Shown here: piece after piece, positions 11,687 through 22,269 of the stretch
How the letters are laid out: the number at the start of each line of letters is the position of its first letter
How positions within the stretch are numbered: the first letter of the stretch is position 1
Assembly: GCF_040954645.1 (NCBI RefSeq)
Contig: NC_092803.1
Span: forward strand, 12,463,230 to 12,527,229
DNA: 64,000 nt
Source of the DNA: Diabrotica undecimpunctata
Lineage: Eukaryota > Arthropoda > Insecta > Coleoptera > Chrysomelidae
Direction of reading: 5' to 3'
Position numbers and translations under genes: made by a program
Notes under the pieces: model-generated
What the model was told of the DNA's origin: nothing
Databases searched by the model: none
Seen by the model: only the letters and a program-made list of their open reading frames with translations

Positions 11687-11932
11687 TTAAACTGAAGGTG
11701 GTTGTAAAAAATCTGTTAAAGTACAACTGTATGCTGAAGAAGGCGTTGGTACTGGGGTATACTGACGAGGTTGGCGTGAAATTTTCTTCACGTTCTTTGT
11801 TCGAACATATAATTTTCTATGAGTTGGAAGTTCTTTCATATATAAAACAAGACTTAAAACAAAATGGGAATCATCATCTTTGTGTCGTTTAGAGGTATGT
11901 TCCAATTGGTCCAATTTTCGTTGTTCTATCAC
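11687..11932 (-). pseudogene. MADF/BESS-like fragment, likely Harbinger partner protein
   Basis: The minus-strand peptide contains DDDSHFVLSLVLYMKELP followed by THRKLYVRTK, which resembles a BESS motif (acidic start, hydrophobic core, L-P turn, R-K-hydrophobic end) of MADF-type DNA-binding proteins. Such proteins are the second gene of many PIF/Harbinger elements. Only the C-terminal part remains. Convergent placement with the transposase fragment at 11296-11480 supports the assignment; a host MADF gene remnant is the alternative. Confidence 0.45.
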
Positions 11933-11969
11933 ATAATCTGAAGTGGAAAAGACAATATCACAACTAACA

Positions 11970-12330
11970 GATTAAATAGCTCCTGGACCTGACAATTCAT
12001 ATGCTAAACTCCGATAAAGCTATTTAACACCGATGGTACTCAACGACTAACAAAAATATACATTCACTTATGTTTAAATGGAGTAATACGAAGATCATGG
12101 TTGAAGTTCAACGTTTATTGCTCTACCAAAGAACACAAAATCCATATCCTGCAATGATTTCCGGATCACCAGCTTAATGAGCTACATTTTAAAGTTGTTT
12201 TTAAAAATCATAGACCAAAGGTTATATAGACTATGCGAAGACAAAATCAGTCGTACACAGTTTGGTTTTTGGAACGCAGTGGGTACGAGAGAGGCTCTCT
12301 TTAGCATACAAATGCTATTTTAACGATGTT
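11970..12330 (+). pseudogene. LINE reverse-transcriptase N-terminal fragment
   Basis: The plus strand, read through several frameshifts, gives the fingers region of a LINE polymerase: IAPGPDNSYAKL, then STFIALPKN, ITSLMSYILKLFLKII and QFGF. The order matches the segment between the endonuclease and motif A. The segment ends before motif A and no other part of the copy is adjacent. Confidence 0.55.
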
Positions 12331-12339
12331 GTTATGTTG

Positions 12340-12915
12340 AAGCATGTTCATAATTTCTTTAAATTATTCCCTTTAGTAAATTATTTTCACGCCGCCCATG
12401 CCTGCATATCTTCCTCAAATAACCGACACTACCGAGAAATTCGTTACGCCTTTTTTTTAACAAAGAAATAACTTCGCCAAATGCTCCTTCTTCTTTTTAT
12501 CTCGTTTTGGTACATAAAAATCTTTCCTAATAACAAAGGAAAAAGGACCTATTGTGAAATCTCCGAGCTACCTTCTCAGAGAAACAGAAGAGTTGTTTTT
12601 CGTAGAAAGTTTACTTTCCATTGGTAAAAGCTATGAAAATGAACCCCAGTAGCCCGGCTATTTAATGTCAATTTCGCGTGGCATCCTTCAGCCAATATCC
12701 CCTCTCTATTTTCAACCTTCGCTTGTCTAAGCCCTTCTAAGTTCACAATCCGATGTTCATTTCCAAGTTGGTTCCTGTGGCAAGCGGTCTTATCTTCGAC
12801 AATCGGCGGTAAGTGGATTTTCAATTCAACCTTATTTATCTTTACACAGTGTGTCTTATATTAATTATGTTCTCTTTTGTCAAACAGACGTCTTCCAATT
12901 GAAGTCACTTCTGTT
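12340..12915. other. No recognised gene
   Basis: Open frames of 69 to 99 codons exist on both strands, but none resembles a known family. The composition is somewhat less AT-rich than the flanks. Confidence 0.35.
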
Positions 12916-12917
12916 TG

Positions 12918-13034
12918 CCGTTCAGATTCTACGCCGTTCAGATTCTACACCGTTCAGATTTTACACCGATTCATATTCTACACCGTTCATATTCTACACC
13001 GTTCATAGTTTACACCGTTCATACGTGTACACTA
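12918..13034 (+). repeat. Tandem repeat of a 16-base unit, about seven copies
   Basis: The unit CCGTTCAGATTCTACA recurs about seven times with changes (CAGATT becoming CATATT or CATAGT), in steps of 16 or 17 bases. The open frame across it is a by-product of the repeat. Confidence 0.8.
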
Positions 13035-13039
13035 TTCAA

Positions 13040-14120
13040 ACATTCACCGCTACGTTCGTTCACCTCGATCATCAGTCATCTTCATTTTATCTCAACTACC
13101 TGTACTACTCCGGTCTAGCTGCCTCTTTTTGTCGGCCTAAGACAATCTAAGGGATTACGTTAGGAAGACCGCAATTTATTGTGGGCGTGTCATCCCAACT
13201 ACCTGTTGTACGGACCGAAGTCAAGTGCCTTATTGAGGGCGTTATACCATTATCTGAATACACCTGTTTCGTGAGTATAAGTTTTATTGACTAAACTGTG
13301 ATAACGAAATCTTTAGAAGTTGATTTATGACTCCAGTTCAGTGTACCTTCTTATTTATGGAGGTTTAGTTTGACTGAGTATAAAAATACAGGATTATATA
13401 TACGTATAAATAACGTACAATTTATGTTATATGTAGATTATATTTCTGATAAATTCTATTCTTAGATTTGAAGTGATCACGATCAAAAACCTAGTAACTT
13501 CATCTTTAGGTATCCTCAAGGCATAAAATTCACTTGCTTGCCAAATATTGACGTAGATATAATTATAATGTTCCTTGCCTTTTTCTAACTCTTGAGGATA
13601 CTAAATTATTTATAACTATTTTTCAAAGAGATATTTTTTGTTTGTAATTAATAATAAGTTACGCAATAATCATGCCATTTAACTGTTCAATAAAATTTGG
13701 TATAGTACATTTACTTTAACAAATATACCTAAATATAATTTTGTTAAAGAACTATTTGCTTTTTATTTCTTTTATATTTTTTTATATAATTTGAATTTAT
13801 ATTTTTGTGTTTCTCTTCCAGGCATTTTTTATTGAATTATATTATTATTTGTTTGATCGTATATTTTGAGTATATGTGTCGAAATATTAGGAGTGTACCG
13901 CATAATTCCGATACCTTTTCTCTCACGGTTTACTTTATTCTTGCGTGAGTTCTCTAGCTGTACCTTACCTTTCTCGTCATCCTTTTTTATGTGCCTTAAG
14001 GTTTCCCTGTTCCTCTAAAAATAGGGTGGTGCCCAAATAACTTTTCTTCTCTTATCTCTTATCTTCTCTTCTAACTTCTTGTCTTTGTGTTGTAAGTACT
14101 TCTTTAATTGATCCGTGATA
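13040..14120. other. No recognised gene
   Basis: AT-rich sequence without family-like frames. A patch near 13125-13260 is GC-richer and may be remnant of an unrecognised retroelement. Confidence 0.35.
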
Positions 14121-14121
14121 T

Positions 14122-14530
14122 TTGAGCTGTAACAAGAACCCCGACCAAGATACCTCTACCAGACTGAAGCCCGAGCCTAGTACCGTTCTTTGTGTAACCT
14201 ACAATCAATCATCTAGAGGGTACAATGTGAATTGCGATATCTATGCATGCTTCTTTGATTACCATACAGTTTTCGATACAGTAAAACACGACAAGGAGAT
14301 ATTAACAAATATTGGAGTAACCACCTATGATCTAAGAATTATTAGCAATCTTTACAAGAATGAGACATCGGCTATCTGTGCAGAGGCAGGAGAATCCTAT
14401 GATATCAAAATCAAACGTGAGGTCGAACAGGGATGTATGCTATCACTGCTGTTGTTCAACATATACTCTAAAAAAATCTTTCAAGAAGCAGTAGAGGATG
14501 TTGAAGCCGAAATTAGAACACCAACAACCA
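14122..14530 (+). pseudogene. LINE reverse-transcriptase fragment
   Basis: The plus strand codes for motif A (ACFFDYHTVFDTVKHD, a decayed F-DY--AFD-V) and motif B (KREVEQGCMLSLLLFNIY). The frame then runs into unrelated coding-like sequence (14530-14750) with no polymerase motif. The catalytic YADD segment is missing, so the copy is internally deleted or interrupted. Confidence 0.65.
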
Positions 14531-14783
14531 AAAATCTTTTAATAGCAAAAGTGTGCAAAATAGATTACTATGATGGTCGCCAACGTCCGAAACGGATAGA
14601 CACTACAAGAAGAAGAATCGTCACAAAACTCATGTCTGATCAAAGTAATTTTATAGTAAACGATTGGGCTGGAATTGTCAGTAATTATTCAGTAAGACCA
14701 AGTAGTGTTTCTTTCAATAATTTAAACGGAGAAAATTATTTTTATGTATAACAAAACAATCTGTCTATCTACTTGGAAGTCAT

Positions 14784-15030
14784 AACGTTCATTAAAACAC
14801 AGCGACTTAGATGGGCTGGACACATATTACGAATGTCAGAAAATACGATTGCTAAAAAGCTAACCACAGGAACACCTGTAGGAAGAAGAAGCAAAGGCCG
14901 AATGATGAATTAGGTGGTTAGATGGAATTGAAACCGACTTACGGATATTAAAAATCAGAAGATGGCAACATGTTGCCAGAAACCGAACAGAATGGCGACG
15001 AATCTCAGAGCAGGCCAAGTTCCACAGATA
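14784..15030 (+). pseudogene. LINE polymerase C-terminal fragment
   Basis: Reading the plus strand gives FIKTQRLRWAGHILRMSE, a TPVGRRSKGR basic stretch, and further downstream, after a frameshift, RRWQHVARNRTEWRR. This is the usual C-terminus of RTE-type LINE polymerases. It probably belongs with the reverse-transcriptase fragment just upstream, separated by about 250 bases of unrelated sequence. Confidence 0.65.
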
Positions 15031-15060
15031 ATTGTCGAGCCAAAGATGATGATGTCTATT

Positions 15061-15080
15061 ATGTTATCTATAGATAACAT
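15061..15080. other. Perfect 20-base palindrome
   Basis: The sequence ATGTTATCTATAGATAACAT reads the same on both strands. It lies in non-coding DNA between two LINE copies. Its role is unknown; it could be a terminus or a chance AT-rich palindrome. Confidence 0.5.
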
Positions 15081-15309
15081 AAAAACTCATTGTCACCAAG
15101 TAAGAGATGTAGTGCATTCAAGTCCCCCTTTTTGAAATTTAATGTTTGTTTCGTCCCCCTTTTAAGTGTTTTCTGTGTGTCTTAAATTGTCCTTAATTTT
15201 TAATTTTAAATACTTGACTTTATAATCATTTGCCATATATAACAATAGAACTTTATCAAAGAAATTTGATAATTACAAGTTGAAAGAATTGCACACCCAC
15301 ACAATTTGT

Positions 15310-16729
15310 ACATCTAATCTCATTCATTGATCCGCATCTAACTGCTGAACTTTTGCTCCCCATAATCCGAGAGGTGTGGGAAACAAACCACATTCCAGCG
15401 GGCTGGAAAAAAAGTAACATTATCAAGCTTCCAAAAAAAGGCAACCTCACACTGTGCAAAAATTGGAGAGGAATAACCTTGCTTACTGTCATAAATAAAA
15501 TTTTTGCGACCATCATACTGAAAAGAATAACAAACAAGATTGAGTTTCGAGCTAATCAAGCAGGCTTTAGGCCAGAATCCTCCTGCATAGACCACATTAA
15601 TACTGTGAGGGTAATAATGGAACAATCGGTTGAATGGAACACAACCCTATACATGGTTTTTGTTGATTTTGAACGTGCCTTTGATAGCTTGTCTCACGCT
15701 GCTCTATGGAAAATTTTAGAGCTAAGAAATATCCCGCAAAAAATAATTTCTATTATAAAGTCACTATATACTGATGCGAAATGCAGCGTGACACACAATG
15801 GGATTAACAGTGACGAATTCAACGTACTTACTGGAGTTAGACAGGGATGCGTGCTTTCTCCGTTTCTTTTTAACATAGCTATAGACTATGTTCTCTCCAA
15901 ACTAGACTCCGACACAAGAGGGATACAATGGACGTTAACCACACGCCTAAGCGATCTAGAATACGCGGACGATATCTGTCTATTAGGTCAAAGGTTCCAA
16001 GATCTGGCTTACCAATTGGAAACACTTTCCACTGAAGCCAATAAAATAGGTTTGAAAATCAATATTAGTAAAACCAAGTCCATGAGAATAAATGCAAGGA
16101 ACAACACGCTATTTACTATCGACAATATGCAGATTGAAAATGTGGAAAACTTTACGTATCTTGGAAGTGTCATAACAGAAAACGGAGGTACAGACGACGA
16201 TATTCGTATGAGGATACGAAAAGCTCAACAAGCTTTCAGCACGCTCAACCCTGTTTGGAGATCTGGCGAGTATACTACAAGAACAAAGATCCGAATATTC
16301 CGATCAAATGCCATGTCTGTTCTACTCTACGGATGTGAAACCTGGAAAGTGACAAACACCCTCACAGACAAACTGCAGGTCTTTGTTAACAAATGTCTAC
16401 GAAGAACTGTTCGTATATTCTGGCCTAACACCATCAGAAACGACGATCTGCTACACCTGACCGAACAAAAGAGGGTACAAAATGAAATTAAGTCCAGAAA
16501 GTGGGGTTGGATCGGTCACACACTCCGAAAAAATAGTTGCAGTATCGCAAAGACTGCCCTAGAGTGGAATCCCCAAGGGAAAAGAAAAAGAGGTCGCCCT
16601 GTACAAACTTGGAGAAGATCCATCATGGACGAGATAAGAGGCCAAGGAAAGTCTTGGAATGAGGTGAAGGCCTTAGCGCAAAATAGAACCCGATGGCGCG
16701 TTTTCACTGAAGCTCTATGCTCCACTTAG
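15310..16729 (+). mobile_element. 5'-truncated RTE-type LINE with open polymerase ORF
   Basis: An uninterrupted frame of about 470 codons gives the C-terminal two thirds of a non-LTR polymerase. Visible blocks are KKSNIIKLPKKGN, NQAGFRPESSCIDHI, VFVDFERAFDSLSH (motif A), TGVRQGCVLSPFLFN (motif B), LEYADDICLL (motif C, YADD), NFTYLGSVITENGG, SVLLYGCETWK, and a basic C-terminus GKRKRGRPVQTWRRS. The upstream endonuclease domain and any true start codon are missing. There is no stop or frameshift within the retained part, so it is one of the younger LINE copies here. It is followed directly by a (TA)n tract, which may be its 3' tail, since RTE elements often end in short tandem repeats. Confidence 0.85.
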
Positions 16730-16739
16730 GAGTTCAAGA

Positions 16740-16743
<4 letters not shown>

Positions 16744-16792
<49 letters not shown>
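16744..16792. repeat. (TA)n microsatellite
   Basis: About 24 TA units follow the LINE polymerase stop codon at close range. This may be the retroelement's own repeat tail or an independent microsatellite. Confidence 0.9.
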
Positions 16793-16795
<3 letters not shown>

Positions 16796-16835
16796 ATTCA
16801 TTGTCTTACAACTGTCACCTTCATAAAATAAAATC

Positions 16836-17430
16836 TCAATAAATAACACACATTTCATAAATATATCTCTAGAATAAATATAAATAACTTTAAATAACTC
16901 AATGGTATGGAACATTACTTTCATCTAACAAACAATCACATTACACCTACCTCTACTTCATTGGATAAAATCTGTCTCCTCGAGAACTTCCCCGTTTACT
17001 GTCAAACAATTACAATAGCAGACTTAAGTTCTCCATTCAACAATACAGGATAGTTTGAACCATGTTCTTTCAACCATCAATTAATAGAGTACCGGCATGT
17101 AAGTAATGTTTTATTTATTTGTTCATTTATTAAAATATTACAATTTAATAGACTATTTTACAAATTTGTGGGTCTTACCTTGTCTGCTTAAACACTTTAT
17201 TCATTTTGAAAAACCACAGACATATTGGCATAATTACTGTAATTTATATCATCTATCTTTGTTTATCTTTATGTTTATCTTTATTAGACAACACCCTAAT
17301 ATGGTTTTATTATTTCAGCATTTATTTAACTTTGTATCGAGACCTGAAGATGCTTTGCATGTTGTAGAAAGCGAAACCGGTCGTCTGGATAGTTAAATTA
17401 AATTGATTGTGAGTAAGTCTAATTTATTAT
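16836..17430 (+). repeat. Non-coding hammerhead-bearing repeat, copy A
   Basis: This stretch matches, in the same order, the pieces 33354-33540, 34403-34619 and 37224-37330. Shared blocks include aataaataacacacattt, a block near accggcatgtaa, acaccctaatat followed by atttcagcattta, and ccggtc followed by aaattgattgtga. No coding frame is conserved. A hammerhead-like fold sits at its right end (17335-17391). Such a layout suits the terminal part of a Penelope-like element or a retrozyme-like non-coding retroelement; the sequence alone does not decide between them. Confidence 0.7.
17335..17391 (+). ncRNA. Hammerhead-ribozyme-like motif
   Basis: All conserved parts appear in order. The 5' strand of stem I is 17335-17343, followed by the core CTGAAGA (17344-17350). 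Stem II has five pairs (17352-17356 with 17368-17372) and an 11-base loop. GAAA is at 17373-17376. A loop-less palindromic stem III ACCGGT (17376-17381) leads to the cleavage triplet GTC ending at 17382. The 3' strand of stem I is 17383-17391 and pairs with the 5' strand at 8 of 9 positions. One extra T (17351) before stem II is non-canonical. Stem III without a loop is typical of hammerheads in Penelope-like elements and retrozymes, which work as dimers. Activity is inferred, not shown. Confidence 0.7.
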
Positions 17431-17439
17431 TTCTTTTAC

Positions 17440-18630
17440 CGTTTGTCTATTAGTTTTAACTCTAAAAAATTGAATCCCGTTGAAATTAAAAAAAAAATGT
17501 TACAGGAAGGCAGAAAAGTGACTCCCAAATTAAATTCCATCTTTTGGAACACGCCCTCTGCAAGGGGAAGACCCGCTGTTGTGGCGAAAAACAACTAAAA
17601 GTGTCAAAAAAATTTTTTTGCATACCGCAAAACCTTCCTAACAATGGATGGAAAAAATTATGACCATAAATATAACAGTTTTTTTATTAATATTTAAAAA
17701 TTGTTTTTTATTTTCAATTTAGAAAGTAAAAGTCCATTTAAAAAAAGACTGTATCTTCTAAATTAATGATTTTACGAAAAAATAGGTACTAAAAAACAAA
17801 AAATTCTTATCGACGTTCCGATTTTATTCCAATATTATGGTACAAAAAAGTTGGAGAGAAAAAGGTTTGAAGATCCCCTCTAAATATCTAGAAAAATCGG
17901 GAAAAAATATTTTTGCTACATCGATCGGTTTTTTTGGATATGGCATGCTAACATATAATCTAAATTTTATAAAAAAGTTTTAAACCGTTTTGGAGCAATA
18001 CTAAAAAATTCGGTTTTACTTAGTAACGTTTTTTGGGGGCACTTTTGCATATAGGTAATCTAACTCTGACTTATCGCATAGTTTTATTCAGAATACCTCT
18101 GATACTAAGTTACTGTAAAGTAAACTGTAAAGAGTAAATTGAATAATTTTACTAAATATTTAGTGTCTTAAAGTAATCATAATAACATCTGTTAAGTAAC
18201 CATTCCAATAATATTAATTATAAATGCATTTTGTTTACCTTTGTAGATAAAGACTTATTAAATAAAGGATAACGAACTTTTTGTTAATCTTTTCTAAAAT
18301 GTGGAAAGAATATCATAACATTATATATAGACGATAATTGACCTTACTGTTTATATACCTAATAGACATTCAGTCTAGTTGAGATACGAAGTCTGGTTTT
18401 TATCAAAGAGGAACTCATTTACCTAAATATGTAATTACAATGACCTTTATAACTTAGAGGGCGGAAATATTTGTAACTAGAGAAAAAATAATCCGACTTT
18501 TAAAGAGTCACACAAAAAGGCTTCATTTTCTTAAATGTGACCGCTAAAGAAAGAAATAAATCATATAAAGTAGTTAAAATCAGATCAATATATTTTTAAA
18601 CAGCATGTGGAGATTTTTATCTACTAAAAT
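17440..18630. other. AT-rich stretch with no recognised gene
   Basis: Long A and T runs, no frame resembling a family, and no inverted repeat noticed. Confidence 0.4.
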
Positions 18631-18659
18631 CTCGATTTTCCGAAGATTCTAAAACTAGA

Positions 18660-18768
18660 ATACAATGTTTGTATTTTGAGAACGATTTCCGAAGTGGAAA
18701 TTGAAACGTCAATAAACGTATTTTAACCTTTAATTGTGGCTTATTCCCAGTTAAATAGTAATTAGAAG
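18660..18768 (-). repeat. MITE-like repeat, right half
   Basis: The block near gaaattgaaacgtcaataaa followed by ttaattgtggcttattccc and tagtaatta is the inverse of the ends at 8919 and 19160. It also shares the motif around the phrase 'cttcggaaatcg' (inverse) with the palindrome at 36832-37023. Confidence 0.6.
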
Positions 18769-19005
18769 CTTATACTATGGTTGTGCTCTTAATAATAATG
18801 TTTATCAAATATTATACTATACCTCGACAAGAAATTGGGGAGTGTGACCCATATTGGAGAGGTTGACTCATAAATGCAACTTGATCTACTAATTGTACGA
18901 AGTGCAGATAAATACGTCGTTTATTAATAAGAAAATTAAAATAATATCAGAACACTACATTCTAATAGCTCTTTCTTTATTTTACTACGTAAAATGTGCT
19001 CCTTT

Positions 19006-19041
19006 AACAGTGAGCTATGTTCAACAACATAGCTCACTGTT
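19006..19041. other. Perfect 16-bp hairpin with 4-base loop
   Basis: Bases 19006-19021 (AACAGTGAGCTATGTT) and 19026-19041 are exact inverted copies around CAAC. A perfect hairpin of this length with so short a loop stands out in this AT-rich sequence. No U-run or gene end is next to it, so a transcription terminator role is not supported. Confidence 0.75.
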
Positions 19042-19154
19042 GATTACATATTATCGATGCATTTTAGCAAATTAAAAATGGCTTATCACAAATTATCCGA
19101 GTTCTTAAAGATCTTACAGCTTTATCAGTGGCGTTTTATGACGGCAACTTAAAA

Positions 19155-19205
19155 TAACTACTATCTAAATGGGAATAAGCCACAATTAAAGGTTAAAGTA
19201 AGTTA
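19155..19205 (+). repeat. MITE-like repeat, left end
   Basis: The block aatgggaataagccacaa followed by ttaaaggttaaagtaagtt repeats the left end at 8919. DDE transposase remnants begin right after it. Confidence 0.55.
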
Positions 19206-19209
19206 ATTG

Positions 19210-19530
19210 CACTCTCTATTGAGGGTGCAGATTCTATATTTTCCTCTAAATCGGCTTTAAGGGACTACCATGGGGAAATTAATCAAGAAAATTTTTTATC
19301 GTGGTTTAAAAATCAACTATTAAAAAGGTTGTCTAAACCATTCCTAATTATAGTGGATAACGCTCTATACCATAGCATGTTAGAGAAAGCACCAAATATG
19401 TGTTTAACTAAGACTGAAAGAAAAGACTGTTTAACTAACAATAAACCGCCTTTTAACGAGACAATGTTGAAAAAATAGCTTTTGCAGATTTTTGCGCAAT
19501 AGGTACGCCCAACGAAAGGTTTTAGTTCAG
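19210..19530 (+). pseudogene. DDE_3-type transposase fragment
   Basis: The plus strand, read through frameshifts, codes for LRDYHGEINQENFLSWFKNQ, then a second catalytic block PFLIIVDNALYHS, then LEKAPNMCLTKTERKDCLT and NNKPPFNETMLKK. The D in VDNALYHS is the second catalytic residue of DDE_3-type transposases. The same peptide, from EKAPNM onward, is coded on the minus strand at 52070-51935, so at least two copies of this family are in the window. It is related to, but distinct from, the transposase at 1795-3063. Confidence 0.65.
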
Positions 19531-19539
19531 GTTATCAAT

Positions 19540-20010
19540 ATTTATTTTTAGAAACAAGCCACCTCCAAAATACATTGTTATTTTCTTTTCCAAAATACAC
19601 TGTATTTTCAATGTTATAGAATTAGTATGGTGAATTGCCAACAAATCATGATGAAACAAATTTTTTCTAAAAAAAACCATAAAATGAAACTTAAGCAAGA
19701 AACTTAAATAAAGCTGAAGTAAAAAAATTGATTAACATTTGAAAATCTAGTTGTAACAAAAAAATTCACCATTTGCATAGTTACATCATTTAAAATATTT
19801 GAAACTAAGAGAAACCTACGACAAAAATTAGCAACCACACACAGATGCTGTCATAATTCAGTGTAAATGTCATAAGTTGGATGATGTATTCTGTGGTCAT
19901 AATAAAAACATCAAAATATTAATTAGAAAAATTTCATTAAAATCTAGTATTTTAATAAAATTTTTAAAATATTCCGCACAAATATCATATATCTAAAAGA
20001 TTAGTAGTAC
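19540..20010. other. No recognised gene
   Basis: AT-rich, no frame or repeat recognised before the MITE at 20015. Confidence 0.4.
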
Positions 20011-20014
20011 TATA

Positions 20015-20560
20015 CAGTGTGTCCCTAAAATATGGAATAAATTCGATATTTCCTAAATGAAAAGCCTTTTTAAAAAATATTTAAAACACGTCGATTTTTA
20101 AATTTAATGTTCTTAAACAAGGCTCTACAAGAATTTGTACAACGTTTGGGTTACTGTCAAATACAACAAGGGCTACAATTCGAACATTTAAGATTAAGTC
20201 ATGTATTAAAAACTGGATTACTTTCAAGTTATTTATTATAATTTATTTATAATTTATTAATATTATAAATCAATAAAAATTAATTTTCTAAGCGCATATC
20301 TTTCAAATTATATCCAGTAGACCCGAGTATTATAATTTTTTGAAATCAGCTAATTTTTATCGATCTAAAAATGTCCTAAAATACAGGGTGTTACATTAAA
20401 AAAAAAGAGCCGATGACGTCATCACTGTAATGTGTATCACCTTGTATAATGAAATTTTATTGTAAAATGTAGAACATTAAATTTAAAAATCTTAGATTTT
20501 TTTAAAAAGGCTTTTCTTTTAGGAAATATCGAATTTATTCCATACTTTACGGACGCACTG
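20015..20560. mobile_element. Mariner-type MITE, 546 bp
   Basis: The two ends are long imperfect inverted repeats of about 85 bases, beginning CAGTGTGTCCCTAAAATATGG on the left and the inverse of CAGTGCGTCCGTAAAGTATGG on the right. Each is flanked by TA (20013-20014 and 20561-20562). No coding frame is present inside. The TA target and the opening CAGTGNGTCC are those of non-autonomous mariner derivatives. Confidence 0.85.
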
Positions 20561-20564
20561 TATA

Positions 20565-21235
20565 AGTCTGTTTTATAAAAAATATGTCTCTAACTAGTGT
20601 GACTAATAACCCTACCTAATATACAAAAAAAAACGTAAAAAATTAATGTTTTTTGGAAGAAATCCAAAAAACTATTAAGATGAATGAAAGTAATGTTTTT
20701 GTACGGTAATTGGCCACTGTAACAACTGATTTTGTATTTAGCAGAATCATTTGTGGAAAAGAAAGCAAATTATTATTAATTAAACTTACAAATTCAGTAC
20801 CACTGTCCACTTATCTCTGTAACACTCCCGATTACAAACTGAAGAGAAAGTTTCTCAGAGATAAGTTCTTCAAGATCTTGTAAAACTGTTTTGAATAAAA
20901 AGAAATTCAATGATTTATCGATATTGTTCACAAATATTGGAAATTTTATTGCTGATGTTTGTTTTTGGTAAATTATCTTGCATAATATAGTTAATGTGAT
21001 AATAAACAAAAAACAGGCGAAAGTACTTTGCCTAAATTACATTTTTAAGAGCTATATTGACCTTGATTTATACATTTATATTTGAATTTATGATTAATTA
21101 AAATTAAAATTAAAGTTGTTGATCTATTTATTGCCTAATAAAGTTTACTAGCCTTGTACGATTGGCCAAGGTAGTATTAAAATACCAACTTTATATCTTG
21201 TGTGATTTCGGCACTAACTTTTCAGATGAAGTCTC
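20565..21235. other. No recognised gene
   Basis: AT-rich, without a family-like frame on either strand. Confidence 0.4.
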
Positions 21236-21590
21236 AAATTCTTCTGCTTGTAGTTCCTTCTCCTATCGGAGGTTGGCTATCGTCACAGCTATCCGTACCT
21301 TATTGGCGACTGCTCTAAAAAGATCTACTGAGCTGCAACTATACTACTCTCTTAGGTTTCTCAGCCAGGAAATCCTTCGTCTTCCTATGGATCTTTTACC
21401 CTTGATTTTACCTTGCATTATGAGCCTTAATATCTCATATTTCGCACCTCTGGTAATGTGGCCTAAATATTTCAGCTTTCTTGTTTTGATGTGCTTTATG
21501 ACCTCGTAATCTTTTTGTAGCCTTCTTAACACTTCTGCATTTGTAACTCGTTGGGTCCATGGTATTTTCAAAATCCTAAGTCTCAAATAA
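21236..21590 (-). pseudogene. LINE polymerase 3' fragment (QGKIKGKR family)
   Basis: The minus strand codes for ILKIPWTQRVTNAEVLRRL, then RKLKYLGHITRGAKYEILRL, MQGKIKGKRSIGRRRISWL and a short C-terminal tail. The same C-terminal pattern (YLGH then QGK-GKR-GRRR-SWL) is found at 33542-34401, 35435-35713 and 52335-52578, so four 5'-truncated copies of one LINE family are in the window. This copy retains only about 115 codons. Confidence 0.75.
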
Positions 21591-21599
21591 CAGTATTTG

Positions 21600-22260
21600 A
21601 TTAATTTGGCTGTAGAATTGCTTAATTTCTTTATCCTTTTTTGTCAGCTGTTGGTGCATAGACTTGTATTATATAAATGTTTTGTAATTTATTTTCTAGC
21701 TGTATTACTTCACCACGAAGATAACGCTAGACGACGATCAGTCGTGTAATCAAACAGCTAATTGAAATAGTCATCTAGTTGCACAGCTAGCCCTTTCATT
21801 TAATTAAACAAAGCGTTATGATGTCTTACTTATAAAATGATGTTATTTACTTCACAGATGAGGTTACTAATAATTTTCATGCTACATTTAAATCATTTAT
21901 TGACACAACTTAAACTGCTATGACATTTAGATCCACAAAGAACATTTTTTTTAAGCAAGCACATCTCATTGTACGGCATTGTTTTTGTGCTGGTTTAAAC
22001 GAGCATTTTTAAAAACCTTGACACCCAAACTTTGATTATATAGTCACAGCTTCTCGTAAAGATATCGGAGTATCTAAAATTTCATCATCATAGCTTTCGG
22101 TTGACGAGTGCAATTCTTGTCACACAAACCAATTTTAGATAGTTCCTATTTTTATGCCTATTCTATAAGCTCAAACTAAAATCCACAATTGTTACTTTGA
22201 TATTTTTGGTGTCCAAAGGTCCACAATCCACTTTCGGTGCACTTATCAGGACACTACTGC
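21600..22260. other. No recognised gene; short palindromic motifs
   Basis: No family-like frame. The stretch around 21745-21785 (aatcaaacagctaattgaa) resembles 23853-23871 (aatcaaacggttaattgaa), which may be remnants of the ends of one DNA element spanning the integrase-like pseudogene. Confidence 0.35.
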
Positions 22261-22269
22261 CTATAAGTA

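Noticed and set aside
12576..12824. 82-codon minus-strand frame of ordinary composition
   Set aside because: No recognisable domain and no splice or promoter context; a chance frame is as likely.
12918..13034. CRISPR-like array
   Set aside because: Units are adjacent without spacers; it is a simple minisatellite in eukaryotic DNA.
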